From Eubacteriales bacterium (GTDB taxonomy: Bacteria; Bacillota; Clostridia; Lachnospirales; Lachnospiraceae): a stretch of 64,000 nt of DNA. Shown here in pieces: positions 17,575-27,182 of this stretch. Numbering within the stretch: position 1 is the first letter of the stretch; every line of letters begins with the position of its first letter. A model generated the notes under the pieces. It saw nothing but the letters and a program-made list of their open reading frames with translations, ran no database searches and was not told where the DNA came from. The stretch covers positions 62,001 through 126,000 of the forward strand of contig JAUNPU010000005.1 in NCBI GenBank assembly GCA_030536555.1, read 5' to 3'. Both the position numbers and the translations under genes were made by a program.

Positions 17575-18966
17575 TCAGTTGTCCTTCAGAAGCCTTGCGG
17601 ATATCTCTCCCAGCTTCATGCTGTTGGAGCCCTTCAGCAGGACGCAGTCTCCCGGAACCATAGCCTGCTTAAGCGCCTCGTAAAGTCCGTCCCGGTCCCC
17701 GTCCTGAAAATGGAAGTACGCGCCGCAGCCTGCCCCGTTACCGGATGACTCCTTCGCTCCCCGCTCGATTTCCAGCGCCAGATCACCTATGGTGAACAGC
17801 ACATCCACCGGATGCTCCGCCAGCCACTGGCCGATCTCGTAGTGATAGCGCAGGGTATCCTCCCCCAGCTCCTTCATATCTGCCAGCACGGCAATGCGGC
17901 GGCTGGCATGCTTCATGGAATGAAGCACTTCAAGTCCTGCGATCATGGACACCGGGCTTGCATTGTAGGTATCGTCGATGATGGTCACACCGCCCCGCTC
18001 ATAGATCTGCTGGCGGTTCTGAAAGCCGGTAAACTCTCCCAGCTTCTCTGCCGCCTGCTGCAGAGGCACGTGGCAGGCATCCGCCACCGCCAGGGCTACC
18101 ATGGCATTGAGCACATTGTGCCGCCCCATGATCGCCAGCCGCACCAGAATCCGCTCACCGCGGCATACCGCCGTGAAGACCGGGCAGCCGTCCTCGATCC
18201 GGATGTCCTCCGCCCGGTAGTCACTGTTCTCCCCGGTTCCGTAGTAGACCGTGCTGCAGCCCGGCTTCGCCGTGGTCTCCCGCAGCATGGGGTCGTCTCC
18301 ATTTAAGAACAGGATTCCCCCGTCCTTCAAGCCGTCCTGAATCGTCAGCTTCTCCCGGTAAATATTCTCCTGAGAGCCAAGCTGCTCGATATGGGTGATG
18401 CCCACATTGGTGATGACTGCCATGTCCACACGGGCGATTCTGGCAATGACGGTCAGCTCTCCCGGCATGCTCATGCCCAGCTCCAGCACGCCGATCTCGT
18501 CCTCCGCCGTGATCTCCGACAGGGTGATGGGCACGCCCACCTGACTGTTGGAGTTGCCCGGTGTCCTGTACACCCGGTATCCGGCAGACAGGGCTGCGGC
18601 AATCATCTCTCTGGTGGTGGTCTTTCCCACACTTCCGGTGATGCCAACAAGAGGCAGGTTCAGCCGGTTCCGGTAGTAGGTCCCGATGGCCTGCAGCGCC
18701 TCCTTTGTGTCCTCCACCCGAATCCACGGATGAGAATCCTCCATGCTGTCGTGCTCACTGGTCAAAGTCGCCGCAGCTCCCACGGAAAATGCCTGCCCGA
18801 TAAACCGGTGGGCATCCACCTTCTCTCCCACCAGCGGCACAAACAGATCCTGCCCCTTCATGGTCCGGGAGTCGATGCTTATATGCGATAACGGCAGACT
18901 GCCGTCTCCGCACAGCAGCTGCCCGCCCACTGCCTTTACAATATCATTTACCGTCATCTGTTCCAT
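17575..18966 (-). CDS. murF: UDP-MurNAc-tripeptide-D-Ala-D-Ala ligase
   Basis: A 463-aa Mur ligase that adds D-Ala-D-Ala to the peptidoglycan precursor. Three domains: an N-terminal UDP-substrate domain with DSRTMKGQDLFVP, the central ATPase with GITGSVGKTTTREM (about residues 107-120) and a C-terminal domain with DDTYNASPVSM and LADMKELG. It sits directly after murE, so two successive steps of precursor synthesis are co-transcribed. The binding site before the ATG is weak; the ATG nine bases downstream is an alternative. Confidence 0.95.
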   Translation of the reverse strand: MEQMTVNDIVKAVGGQLLCGDGSLPLSHISIDSRTMKGQDLFVPLVGEKVDAHRFIGQAFSVGAAATLTSEHDSMEDSHPWIRVEDTKEALQAIGTYYRNRLNLPLVGITGSVGKTTTREMIAAALSAGYRVYRTPGNSNSQVGVPITLSEITAEDEIGVLELGMSMPGELTVIARIARVDMAVITNVGITHIEQLGSQENIYREKLTIQDGLKDGGILFLNGDDPMLRETTAKPGCSTVYYGTGENSDYRAEDIRIEDGCPVFTAVCRGERILVRLAIMGRHNVLNAMVALAVADACHVPLQQAAEKLGEFTGFQNRQQIYERGGVTIIDDTYNASPVSMIAGLEVLHSMKHASRRIAVLADMKELGEDTLRYHYEIGQWLAEHPVDVLFTIGDLALEIERGAKESSGNGAGCGAYFHFQDGDRDGLYEALKQAMVPGDCVLLKGSNSMKLGEISARLLKDN

Positions 18967-19018
18967 AATCTGGTATCTCTCTTCTCTGTCTTATTTCCTG
19001 TCCTCTTGGCTGATTTTC

Positions 19019-20515
19019 TTACAGTTCCTGCAAGCGTTTCAGCTTCTCCACCGTCTCCTGAACCACCGCGCGGTCCAGAAACGGGTAGCGGACTCCCTCA
19101 ATCTCCTGATAATCCTCATGCCCCTTGCCGATGATGGCGATCATATCCCCCTTCTCGGCATGGCGGATGCTGTACTCGATTGCCTCCCTGCGGTCCGGAA
19201 TCTCGATAAATGCTCCGCCGGTCTTCTCAATGCTTCCACGGATATCGGCAATGATATCCTCCACCTTCTCGTACCGGGAATTGTCCGCAGTGATGATGGA
19301 AAGGTCCGCCAGTCTTCCGGCGCTCTCTCCCATGGAATAGCGGCGTTCCTTTGACCGGTTTCCGCCGCAGCCAAATACACAGACAAGGCGCTTCGGATGG
19401 TATTCCCGCAGAGTCGTCAGCAGGCTCTCCATGCTGACCGCATTGTGAGCAAAGTCCACGATGACACAGCATTTCTCCGAGGTATAGACGATCTCCATCC
19501 GCCCGTCGATCTTCACCCGCTCCAGGGCGTGCTGCAGCTTCTCCGGCGCAACCCCCACATTCAGGCAGACTGCCGCCGCAGACAGGGCATTATGTACATT
19601 GAATCGTCCCGGAATGCTGATCCGCACCGGAATCTCCTGTCCGGCTTCTCCGGACGCCTCTTCCAGCTTCATGTCAAATTCCACGCCCACAAAGTCCGGC
19701 TCGGACACATAGTGAATCTGCTCCGCCCGATATCCGATACCGGTGCCCAGACCGAAGCCCACCCACTTACAGGGAATGTCCTTCGTGATCTCCTCTGCAT
19801 GCTCGTCGTCCAGATTCACCAGCGCAAACCGGCTCTGGTGGAAGATCTGCTTCTTGTAATGCAGATACTCCGCAAAGTCCGCATGCTCATCCGGTCCGAT
19901 ATGATCTGTGGAAATATTTGTGAAAATCGAGTAATCAAACACAATTCCCGCCACCCGGAACATTTTAAATGCCTGGGAGGACACCTCCATCACACAGCAC
20001 TCACATCCGGCTTCCACCATCTGCGCAAAGTACCGGTGCAGATCGTAGGACTCCGGCGTGGTATTGACCGTGGGATAATGGTCCGCTCCGATGTAGACGC
20101 CATTGGTCCCGATCATGCCGGTCTTCTTCCCGGCGGTCTCCAGAATTGCCTTGATCATGTGGGTGGTGGTGGTCTTGCCCTTGGTTCCCGTCACACCGAT
20201 CATGGTCAGCTTCCGGGACGGATTGCCAAAGCGGGACGCTGACAGAACTGCCAGCGCCTCCCTTCCATTTGCCACCTGAATCACCGTCACGCCCTCCGGC
20301 GCTTCCACAGCCTCTTCCACCACCAGCACTCCGGCTCCCGCCTCCAGCACCTGGGGAATAAACTTATGAGAATCGACTCTCGTACCCTTCATGCAGATAA
20401 ATACCGTGCCCGGCGCAGCCTTTCTGGAGTCGTAGACCACCTCCTGCACCTCTGTATCCAGGCTGCCCTGCAGCAGCGTATACTCAAGTCCCTCTAACCA
20501 GTCTTTTACTGTCAT
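19019..20515 (-). CDS. murE: UDP-MurNAc-tripeptide synthetase
   Basis: About 498 aa. Adds the third residue to UDP-MurNAc-L-Ala-D-Glu. The ATPase loop is GVTGTKGKTTTTHMIKA; DSRKAAPGTVFICMKGTRVDSHKFI marks the uridine domain. In the amino-acid selectivity motif, usually DNPR in diaminopimelate enzymes, the sequence reads TADNSRYE; the kept Arg fits meso-diaminopimelate, but Ser replaces Pro, so specificity is not certain. The ATG at 20515 has AAAGGA upstream; the longer frame to 20581 runs into fhs and is rejected. Confidence 0.95.
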   Translation of the reverse strand: MTVKDWLEGLEYTLLQGSLDTEVQEVVYDSRKAAPGTVFICMKGTRVDSHKFIPQVLEAGAGVLVVEEAVEAPEGVTVIQVANGREALAVLSASRFGNPSRKLTMIGVTGTKGKTTTTHMIKAILETAGKKTGMIGTNGVYIGADHYPTVNTTPESYDLHRYFAQMVEAGCECCVMEVSSQAFKMFRVAGIVFDYSIFTNISTDHIGPDEHADFAEYLHYKKQIFHQSRFALVNLDDEHAEEITKDIPCKWVGFGLGTGIGYRAEQIHYVSEPDFVGVEFDMKLEEASGEAGQEIPVRISIPGRFNVHNALSAAAVCLNVGVAPEKLQHALERVKIDGRMEIVYTSEKCCVIVDFAHNAVSMESLLTTLREYHPKRLVCVFGCGGNRSKERRYSMGESAGRLADLSIITADNSRYEKVEDIIADIRGSIEKTGGAFIEIPDRREAIEYSIRHAEKGDMIAIIGKGHEDYQEIEGVRYPFLDRAVVQETVEKLKRLQEL

Positions 20516-20540
20516 GATGTTTCCTTTCTGGTTCCCTGAT

Positions 20541-22211
20541 TTAGAATAATCCGGTGATCTTGCCGTTCTCGTCCACGTCAATGCCGTCTGCCGCCGGCTT
20601 CTTGGGAAGTCCCGGCATGGTCATGATCGCGCCGGTCAGCACTACCACAAAGCCTGCACCTGCAGATACATAGACGTCGCGCACATTGATGGTGAAGCCG
20701 GTCGGTCTTCCCAGCTTGTTCTGATCGTCAGACAGGGAATACTGGGTCTTCGCCATACATACCGGCAGATTGCCAAATCCCATCTCCTCGATCCGTGCCA
20801 TGGCTTTCGCTGCCGCCGGTGCGTAGGATACGCCCTCTGCGCCGTAGATCTCAGTGGCGATGGTATGCACCTTATCCTTCAGGCTCATCTCATCCGGATA
20901 CAGTGCATGGTAATGGCTCTCCTTGGTCTCCAGGGTATTCAGCACCTTCTCAGCCAGCGCTCTGCCGCCCTCGCCGCCATGTGCCCATACCTCGGACAGA
21001 GCGAACTCGCAGCCCCGCTCCTCACAGAAGCTGCGGATATATTCATACTCGGCCTCCGTATCGCTGGTGAAGGAGTTCAGGGTCACAACCACCGGAACAC
21101 CGTACTTCTGAATATTCTCAATGTGCTTCTCCAGGTTCACGATACCCTTCTTCAGTGCTTCCAGATTCTCTGTGCCAAGCTCAGTCTTCGGAACGCCGCC
21201 GTTGTACTTCAGTGCACGAACGGTCGCTACCAGAACCACTGCATCCGGCTTCAGATCTGCCTTGCGGCACTTGATATCCAGGAACTTCTCTGCACCCAGG
21301 TCCGCGCCGAAGCCTGCCTCGGTCACCACAATATCAGCCAGCTTAAGCGCGGTCTTGGTGGCACGCACGCTGTTGCAGCCGTGAGCGATATTGGCAAATG
21401 GTCCGCCGTGAACCAGTGCGCCGGTATGCTCTAAGGTCTGGATCATGTTCGGCTTGATGGCATCCTTAAGCAGAGCTGCCATAGCGCCAACTGCATTTAA
21501 CTGAGCAGCCGTAACCGGCTCGCCTGCATAATTGTATGCAACGATGATTCGTCCCAGACGCTCTTTCAGATCCTGCATGTCATTGGCAAGACACAGGATT
21601 GCCATGATTTCGGAAGCCACGGTGATGACGAAATGATCCTCTCTCACCACACCGTCCGCCTTGGCACCCAGGCCCACCACGATATTTCTCAGGACACGGT
21701 CATTCATATCCAGGCAGCGCTTCCACAGAATCTGACGGGTGTCGATCTGCAGTGCATTGCCCTGCTGGATGTGGTTGTCAAGGAGCGCTGCCAGCAGGTT
21801 GTTGGCAGAAGTAATTGCATGGAAATCGCCGGTAAAATGCAGGTTCAGATCCTCCATGGGAACCACCTGTGCATAACCGCCGCCTGCTGCACCGCCCTTG
21901 ATGCCAAAGCACGGTCCCAGGGACGGCTCGCGCAGTGCGATCAGGGTCTTTTTGCCAAGTAAGGTCAGGGCATCTGCCAGACCGATGCTGGTGGTGGTCT
22001 TGCCCTCGCCTGCCGGAGTCGGGTTGATGGCGGTCACCAGTACCAGCTTGCCGTCCGGACGGTCCTTCACCTCCTGCCACAGCTCGTCTGTCAGCTTTGT
22101 CTTGTATTTGCCGTACAACTCCAGGTCGTCCTCTTTGATGCCGTATTTTGCTGCCACTTCTTTGATTGGAAGCATCGCTGCCTCCTGTGCGATTTGAATA
22201 TCTGTTTTCAT
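20541..22211 (-). CDS. fhs: Formate-tetrahydrofolate ligase
   Basis: A 556-aa enzyme that makes 10-formyl-THF from formate, THF and ATP, feeding purine synthesis, Met-tRNA formylation and, in acetogens, the methyl branch of the Wood-Ljungdahl pathway. The P-loop region [19 protein letters not shown] and [22 protein letters not shown] are diagnostic. AGGAGGAAG precedes the ATG. Full length. No folate riboswitch pattern was found in the 182-nt gap to ftsK. Confidence 0.97.
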   Translation of the reverse strand: MKTDIQIAQEAAMLPIKEVAAKYGIKEDDLELYGKYKTKLTDELWQEVKDRPDGKLVLVTAINPTPAGEGKTTTSIGLADALTLLGKKTLIALREPSLGPCFGIKGGAAGGGYAQVVPMEDLNLHFTGDFHAITSANNLLAALLDNHIQQGNALQIDTRQILWKRCLDMNDRVLRNIVVGLGAKADGVVREDHFVITVASEIMAILCLANDMQDLKERLGRIIVAYNYAGEPVTAAQLNAVGAMAALLKDAIKPNMIQTLEHTGALVHGGPFANIAHGCNSVRATKTALKLADIVVTEAGFGADLGAEKFLDIKCRKADLKPDAVVLVATVRALKYNGGVPKTELGTENLEALKKGIVNLEKHIENIQKYGVPVVVTLNSFTSDTEAEYEYIRSFCEERGCEFALSEVWAHGGEGGRALAEKVLNTLETKESHYHALYPDEMSLKDKVHTIATEIYGAEGVSYAPAAAKAMARIEEMGFGNLPVCMAKTQYSLSDDQNKLGRPTGFTINVRDVYVSAGAGFVVVLTGAIMTMPGLPKKPAADGIDVDENGKITGLF

Positions 22212-22393
22212 CTTGCACTTCCTCCTGAGTTTTCTCTTCCTAGTTGTTCCGCTTTGGATTCACTTCTCGTTACATGAAATTACTCTTTATCTGCACCGGA
22301 TGACTCCGGAACATATCATTTTTTGCATGTCCTGGCATCTGCCACTCTGCTGCCCCTTGCATCTGCCGCTTCATCGCCCCGGCATCTGCCGTG

Positions 22394-25300
22394 CTACTGC
22401 CGTGCCATCTCCTCGAACTCGTCCATGGTCATCAGCACCTTTCTTGGCTTGGTGCCCTCTTCCTCACCGACCACGCCCGCTTCCGCCAGCTGGTCCATGA
22501 TCCGCGCCGCCCGGTTGAAGCCGATCTTAAATACACGCTGCAGCATACCGATGGATGCCTTCTCCTTCTCGATGATGAACTTGCCTGCCTGCTCGAAATA
22601 CTCGTCCCGGCTGCTTCCTCCGCCGCCGGCCGCTGCCGCCGGAGCCGCATTCATCTGCTGCTCCACGTCTGCGCTGTAATCGGCAGTCATCCCCTGCTCC
22701 GTCAGGAAGTCCACCACCTTCTGAACCTCCGTATCGGACACAAATGCGCCCTGTACCCGCTGCGGCTTTGCAAATCCCGCCGGGTAGAACAGCATATCAC
22801 CCTTGCCCAGCAGCTTCTCCGCACCGTTCATATCGATGATCGTCCTGGAATCCACACCCGAAGACACGGAAAATGCGATTCTGGACGGAATATTGGCTTT
22901 GATCAGACCTGTAATGACATTGACCGATGGTCTCTGAGTGGCAATGACCAGATGGATACCCGCCGCACGTGCCAGCTGCGCCAGTCGGCAGATGGCATCC
23001 TCCACCTCGCCGGGAGCCACCATCATCAGGTCTGCCAGCTCGTCCACAATAATGACGATCTGAGGCAGCCGCTTCGGCTTCTTGTCATCCTCAATATCCT
23101 TGATGGTCTCAAGCTTGGCATTATAGCCCTTCAGATCACGAACATTGTACTCCGCAAACTTCTTGTAGCGGTCCGTCATCTCCGCAACCGCCCAGTTGAG
23201 CGCGCCGGACGCCTTCTTCGGATCCGTCACCACCGGAATCAGAAGATGGGGAATGCCGTTGTAGACACTCAGCTCCACCACTTTCGGGTCCACCATGATC
23301 AGCTTCACATCCTCCGGGTCTGACTTGAAAATAATGCTCATAATCAGGGTGTTGATGCAGACAGACTTACCGGATCCGGTCGCGCCTGCAATCAGCAGGT
23401 GCGGCATCTTGGCGATATCCGTCACCACCACCTGACCGCCGATATCCTTACCTACCGCAAATGCCAGCCGGGAGCTGTGCTTCTGGAAGCTCTCTGACTC
23501 CAGCAGATCCCGCAGGTATACGGTATTGTTCTCCTTATTTGGCACCTCGATCCCCACGGCAGACTTGCCCGGAATCGGTGCCTCGATGCGGATGTCCTCC
23601 GCCGCCAGACTCAGCTTGATGTCATCCGTCAGTCCCACGATCTTGCTGACCTTGACACCCTGCTCCGGATGCAGCTCATACCGGGTCACCGATGGTCCGC
23701 AGCTGATGTTGGTCACCGTAACGCCCACGCCAAAGTTGCGCAGGGTCTGCTGCAGCTTGATGGCAGTCTCCCGGTACTCCTTCTCGGAATGATTGCCTGC
23801 GATCCGGCTGCCCCGCTTTAGCAGAGTCACCGGCGGGAACACATATTCCTTCTTCGGCTCCTCTTCCTTCTGGTGAACCTGCTGCTCCACAGTAGCTTCC
23901 CCGGTCTCCAGAGCCTCTTTCTCCTCCTGCCGCTTCGACTCCAGCTTCTTCTTCAGCGCCTCCGTATCGGTCTCAATCACCTTGCCGCCTGCCGTCACCA
24001 CACGCTTTGCCTCCTGCGGGATGGCAAAGCTGCCGTCCGACTCCGTCTGCTTGATGCGCAGAATGTTGTTATCCATCGCATCAACAGGTTCTCCCTCCGC
24101 AGCACTTCTGGCATCCCAGGCGGACGGTGCCGGTTCCGGCTGGTACTGAGACACATCCGGCTCCTCGTCCAGGAAAATATGCTCTGCATCTTCCGGGATA
24201 GGGCTTCTGTTGGTTTCTGCAAACCTGTCTCTGTCAGTTTCCTCAAAGGCTCCTTTATCAGTCCCAGCAGCAGTTCGCCTGTTTTCTTCCGCAAAGTTTC
24301 TTCTGTCAGTCTCCTCTAAGGCGCTTCTGTCAGTCCCCGGCTCCGATACCCTGGCTCCATCCCCCCGGCTTCCACCCCGGTGACTGGGCACAATCCTCGG
24401 AATCTCTTCCTCTGACTCCTGCCCCTCAGCGACCTCACCGCCGCTTCCGGACCGCAGGGCATCCCACGCGGACGCCGGTTTCCCAAGGAACAGTTCTTCC
24501 TGATGCTCCTCCTCGAATCTTCCGATTCCTTCCGCGACAAGCTGCTGGGCGGATATCTCCGCCTCCGTCTCATCCACATCAAATGGAATCGACATATCCG
24601 GCATGGAAATATTACCGGTGAAGACATCTGCCGGTGACACAGGCTCTCCCCCACGTCTGGCATCCTCCGGTGTCGCAAAGTCCGGCATCGCCGCCCTCTG
24701 AGGCATATCGGCCCGGGATGTCATCGCTGTATGCTGCCTGTCTGCCCCCGATGTCACCGGGATTTGCGCCATACCTGCCCCGGATTCCATCGCCGTCTGA
24801 TCCATATTCCCTTCGGATTCCCCGCCGACATCCATTCCGTTGTCCGCATCCTGCTGCATATCCTCATCGTATACGTCCTCACCCTCATCCAGCTCCTCAT
24901 CATAAGGCTCCAGATAGGTGGATCTCAAATCCACGCCACGGACCCGCTGCTCATAACGCTGCCTGCGCCGTTCCTCCTGACGCTCCGCATGCAGCTCCAT
25001 CCGCCGCTCCATATCCTCCTTTGCATGCTGGTACGCCACATCACTGTGCTTCTTCACCGCATTGACAATGGACTTTTCCGTAATGCAGACCACGCTGATC
25101 AGGAATATCACCAGCAGAATCAGGAACGCCCCGATGGTCCCCAGCGCCCCCTTAAGTCCGGAACTGATCAGACCGCCCACCAGTCCGCCGCCAAATCCAC
25201 TGACCGATGACAGCCGGTAATACTCCAGCACATTCTTTCCCGCCTCCGGCTCGCTTCCGAAGAACAGCTGCGCAAATCCGCACAGGGTCAGCGTCAGCGC

Positions 25301-25813
25301 AGCCGATGCCGCGATCTTGCGCATCGCCACATAGCTGCCCCGATTGGACATATAAAAGCAGGTGCCCACAAATAAAAGAAGCGGGGCAATGAATCCCACC
25401 ATACCAAATATTCCCAGCTGTACACTACGCAAAAAATCACCTGCAACACCGCACAGGTGAAAATTACTCAAAAATAACAGGATTGCCAATGCAAATGACA
25501 ACAGAATCATCGCTTCCGCCCGGATAAATCCATCCTGCTCCGGCACTGCCTCCGGCTGCTTCCTGGGTCTTCCCGGCTTCCCTGCCGCCTGCGCCTGCCG
25601 TCCCCCGGACCGTCCTTTTGCACCGGTCTGTCTGCTCTCCGCAGAAACTGACTGCCGTCCGGTCTGCCTGTTCTCCGCAGAAGCTGTCTGTCTGCTCTCC
25701 CCAGCGGCCGTCTGCCGCCTCCTGGGCGTTCCACTCTGCTTCGCTGAAGTTCTCCCGGAAGATGTTCCTGCCGCATTTCCTGTAGTTGTCGATTTCTTAC
25801 TGCTTGCTGCCAC
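22394..25813 (-). CDS. ftsK: DNA translocase FtsK/SpoIIIE
   Basis: About 1,139 aa. Pumps chromosomal DNA across the division or sporulation septum. After a basic, Arg/Gln-rich N-terminus come four to five membrane helices (about residues 95-260), a long acidic linker with imperfect repeats around EETDRxxFAE, the motor with Walker [15 protein letters not shown] and Walker [13 protein letters not shown], and a C-terminal winged-helix gamma domain ([12 protein letters not shown] onward) that reads orienting sequences. I choose the GTG at 25813 (VAASSKK), with AGAGGAGG 7 nt before it and a promoter 29 bp upstream; the frame continues to 25870 but lacks a start there. Confidence 0.95.
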   Translation of the reverse strand: MAASSKKSTTTGNAAGTSSGRTSAKQSGTPRRRQTAAGESRQTASAENRQTGRQSVSAESRQTGAKGRSGGRQAQAAGKPGRPRKQPEAVPEQDGFIRAEAMILLSFALAILLFLSNFHLCGVAGDFLRSVQLGIFGMVGFIAPLLLFVGTCFYMSNRGSYVAMRKIAASAALTLTLCGFAQLFFGSEPEAGKNVLEYYRLSSVSGFGGGLVGGLISSGLKGALGTIGAFLILLVIFLISVVCITEKSIVNAVKKHSDVAYQHAKEDMERRMELHAERQEERRRQRYEQRVRGVDLRSTYLEPYDEELDEGEDVYDEDMQQDADNGMDVGGESEGNMDQTAMESGAGMAQIPVTSGADRQHTAMTSRADMPQRAAMPDFATPEDARRGGEPVSPADVFTGNISMPDMSIPFDVDETEAEISAQQLVAEGIGRFEEEHQEELFLGKPASAWDALRSGSGGEVAEGQESEEEIPRIVPSHRGGSRGDGARVSEPGTDRSALEETDRRNFAEENRRTAAGTDKGAFEETDRDRFAETNRSPIPEDAEHIFLDEEPDVSQYQPEPAPSAWDARSAAEGEPVDAMDNNILRIKQTESDGSFAIPQEAKRVVTAGGKVIETDTEALKKKLESKRQEEKEALETGEATVEQQVHQKEEEPKKEYVFPPVTLLKRGSRIAGNHSEKEYRETAIKLQQTLRNFGVGVTVTNISCGPSVTRYELHPEQGVKVSKIVGLTDDIKLSLAAEDIRIEAPIPGKSAVGIEVPNKENNTVYLRDLLESESFQKHSSRLAFAVGKDIGGQVVVTDIAKMPHLLIAGATGSGKSVCINTLIMSIIFKSDPEDVKLIMVDPKVVELSVYNGIPHLLIPVVTDPKKASGALNWAVAEMTDRYKKFAEYNVRDLKGYNAKLETIKDIEDDKKPKRLPQIVIIVDELADLMMVAPGEVEDAICRLAQLARAAGIHLVIATQRPSVNVITGLIKANIPSRIAFSVSSGVDSRTIIDMNGAEKLLGKGDMLFYPAGFAKPQRVQGAFVSDTEVQKVVDFLTEQGMTADYSADVEQQMNAAPAAAAGGGGSSRDEYFEQAGKFIIEKEKASIGMLQRVFKIGFNRAARIMDQLAEAGVVGEEEGTKPRKVLMTMDEFEEMARQ

Positions 25814-25841
25814 TATGTATCCTCCTCTTTCCGTTGAACCT

Positions 25842-25870
25842 AGTATACAAAAAAATGAGGGGAAATGCAA
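25842..25870 (-). promoter_or_regulatory. ftsK promoter
   Basis: Minus-strand TTGCAT (25870-25865) and TATACT (25847-25842) separated by 17 bp, 29 bp before the GTG start. The spacer includes the stem and T-run of the upstream gene's terminator. Confidence 0.6.
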
Positions 25871-25880
25871 CTCCCCTCAA
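25850..25880 (-). terminator. Terminator of the ClpP-like gene
   Basis: Minus-strand GAGGGGA pairs with TCCCCTC and is followed by seven Ts; it starts about 13 nt after the stop at 25893 and overlaps the ftsK promoter. Confidence 0.85.
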
Positions 25881-25892
25881 ACCTCTGTTCTG

Positions 25893-26756
25893 TTATTTTT
25901 GTGCATCGATCATAGAATACAGCTTCAAAAGCGCCTCTTTGATGCCGCCGACCTCATCAATCAGCCCCTCTTTTACATTTTCCTCCCCCACCAGCACGGT
26001 TCCCAGATCCCGGGTCAGCATCTCCGTATTCAGCATCAGCCGCCGTGCCTGATCGTAGGCAATCTTCGAATGGGTGCTGACAAAGCTCAGGATCCGGTCC
26101 TGAATCATCTCAAAATATTCGTAGGTCTGGGAAGCTCCGATCACCATCCCGCTCATCCGCACTGGATGAATCATCATGGTCCCCGTAGGTACTATAAAGG
26201 AATAGTCCGTGGAAACCGCCAGCGGCACCCCGATGGAATGACTTCCCCCCAGCACAAGAGACACGCTCGGCATACTGAGAGACGCAATCATCTCCGCTAT
26301 GGCAAGCCCCGCATCCACATCGCCGCCGGAGGTATTTAAAAGCACCAGAAGCCCCTCCACACTGTCATCATCCTCTAGCTGCGCCAGCTGGGGAAGCACA
26401 TGATCGTACTTGGTAGTTTTTGCATTGCCCGACAGATTCTCATGTCCCTCCACCTCACCGATGATGGACAACAGGTGAATCTTCCGACGTCTGCGATTGC
26501 AGTCCAGAGTCATCTGACCGTACTCTTCCATTTTTTCATCCTGCGCCTGCTCCCGGCTGTTCTGCGTCTGCTCCTGTCCGCTCTGTGCCTGCTCATCCTG
26601 CGCCTGCTCCCGGCTGTTCTGTTCCTGTGCCTGCCCGCGTTGAACCTGCTTTTCCTGCTCCTGCCTGCCTTGAGTCATTCTCACCTGATTTTGCTCATCA
26701 TCCGCCATTGCCGCCGTCAATTCCTGCTCATTCCACTCCCGAAAACCGTAAAACAT
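25893..26756 (-). CDS. ClpP/TepA-like serine protease
   Basis: A 287-aa protein. The first 90 residues are a low-complexity Gln/Glu-rich linker with a repeated NSREQAQDE block; the rest is a ClpP-fold domain of the YmfB/TepA type. The nucleophile Ser is in LGGSHSIGVP and the His in MMIHPVRMSG; LLNTSGGDVDAGLAIAEMI is the oxyanion-side loop. In Bacillus this family sits beside spoIIIE/ftsK, as here, and has been linked to protein export and small-peptide turnover. No signal peptide. It has its own terminator and a structured leader, so it is probably regulated separately from ftsK. Confidence 0.85.
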   Translation of the reverse strand: MFYGFREWNEQELTAAMADDEQNQVRMTQGRQEQEKQVQRGQAQEQNSREQAQDEQAQSGQEQTQNSREQAQDEKMEEYGQMTLDCNRRRRKIHLLSIIGEVEGHENLSGNAKTTKYDHVLPQLAQLEDDDSVEGLLVLLNTSGGDVDAGLAIAEMIASLSMPSVSLVLGGSHSIGVPLAVSTDYSFIVPTGTMMIHPVRMSGMVIGASQTYEYFEMIQDRILSFVSTHSKIAYDQARRLMLNTEMLTRDLGTVLVGEENVKEGLIDEVGGIKEALLKLYSMIDAQK

Positions 26757-26814
26757 AGTATTCTCAGCCTCTCTTCCTACTGTTTTCTGCTAATCAGTAG
26801 CATTCACTGAGAAT
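26757..26814 (-). promoter_or_regulatory. Leader hairpin that could hide the ClpP-like gene's ribosome-binding site
   Basis: Two nested stems precede the ATG at 26756: ATTCTCAG (26814-26807) with CTGAGAAT (26767-26760), and inside it CTACTG (26800-26795) with CAGTAG (26782-26777). The binding site AGAGAGG (26774-26768) falls in the internal loop between them. Confidence 0.5.
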
Positions 26815-26866
26815 GGCACATTTATACACCGGCATACACTCCATAAATTTACGCGTAACGTGGAAC

Positions 26867-27132
26867 TTTGGACAATTATTAGCCCGAAACTCAAAAAATT
26901 GTCCAAAATCATAGAGCACACCTTGATTTCCGGCTAAAAAGCAGTGGTTTTGGACAATTTTTGGCAATTACCCCCTTGAATTATCCAAAAAATCAAGAAT
27001 TTTGGATAATAAACCGCGGTTTGAAGAAAAATTGTCCAAACCGCGGTTTATGTCAACCAAAAACATCACATATTTCATGCATGCGAAGATTCTTTGGACA
27101 ATTTTTTCTTATTTCCCTAAAAATTGTCCAAA
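26867..27132. repeat. Fold-back repeat, copy B
   Basis: Same family as copies A and C. Core pairs: 26867-26877/26897-26907, 26949-26958/26980-26989, 27001-27010/27031-27040 and 27093-27106/27119-27132, the last a perfect 14-bp stem. The inner pairs centre on 26995, the outer on 27000, so the right arm is about 10 nt longer. The third hairpin is bracketed by two copies of the palindrome AAACCGCGGTTT (27011-27022 and 27038-27049). It begins 51 nt after the cardiolipin synthase stop codon. Confidence 0.9.
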
Positions 27133-27182
27133 ATTGTAAAAAGACTTGCTTGTCTTCCAGCCAAAAGCAACACGATAAGCAC

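Noticed and set aside
22212..22393. THF riboswitch before fhs
   Set aside because: The leader has a small CCGGA hairpin and GCAGATGC repeats but none of the conserved folate-riboswitch pattern.
22335..22410. Three GCATCTGCC repeats between fhs and ftsK
   Set aside because: Spacing is irregular (24 and 23 bp) and similarity outside the 9-mer is weak; not strong enough to call a tandem repeat.
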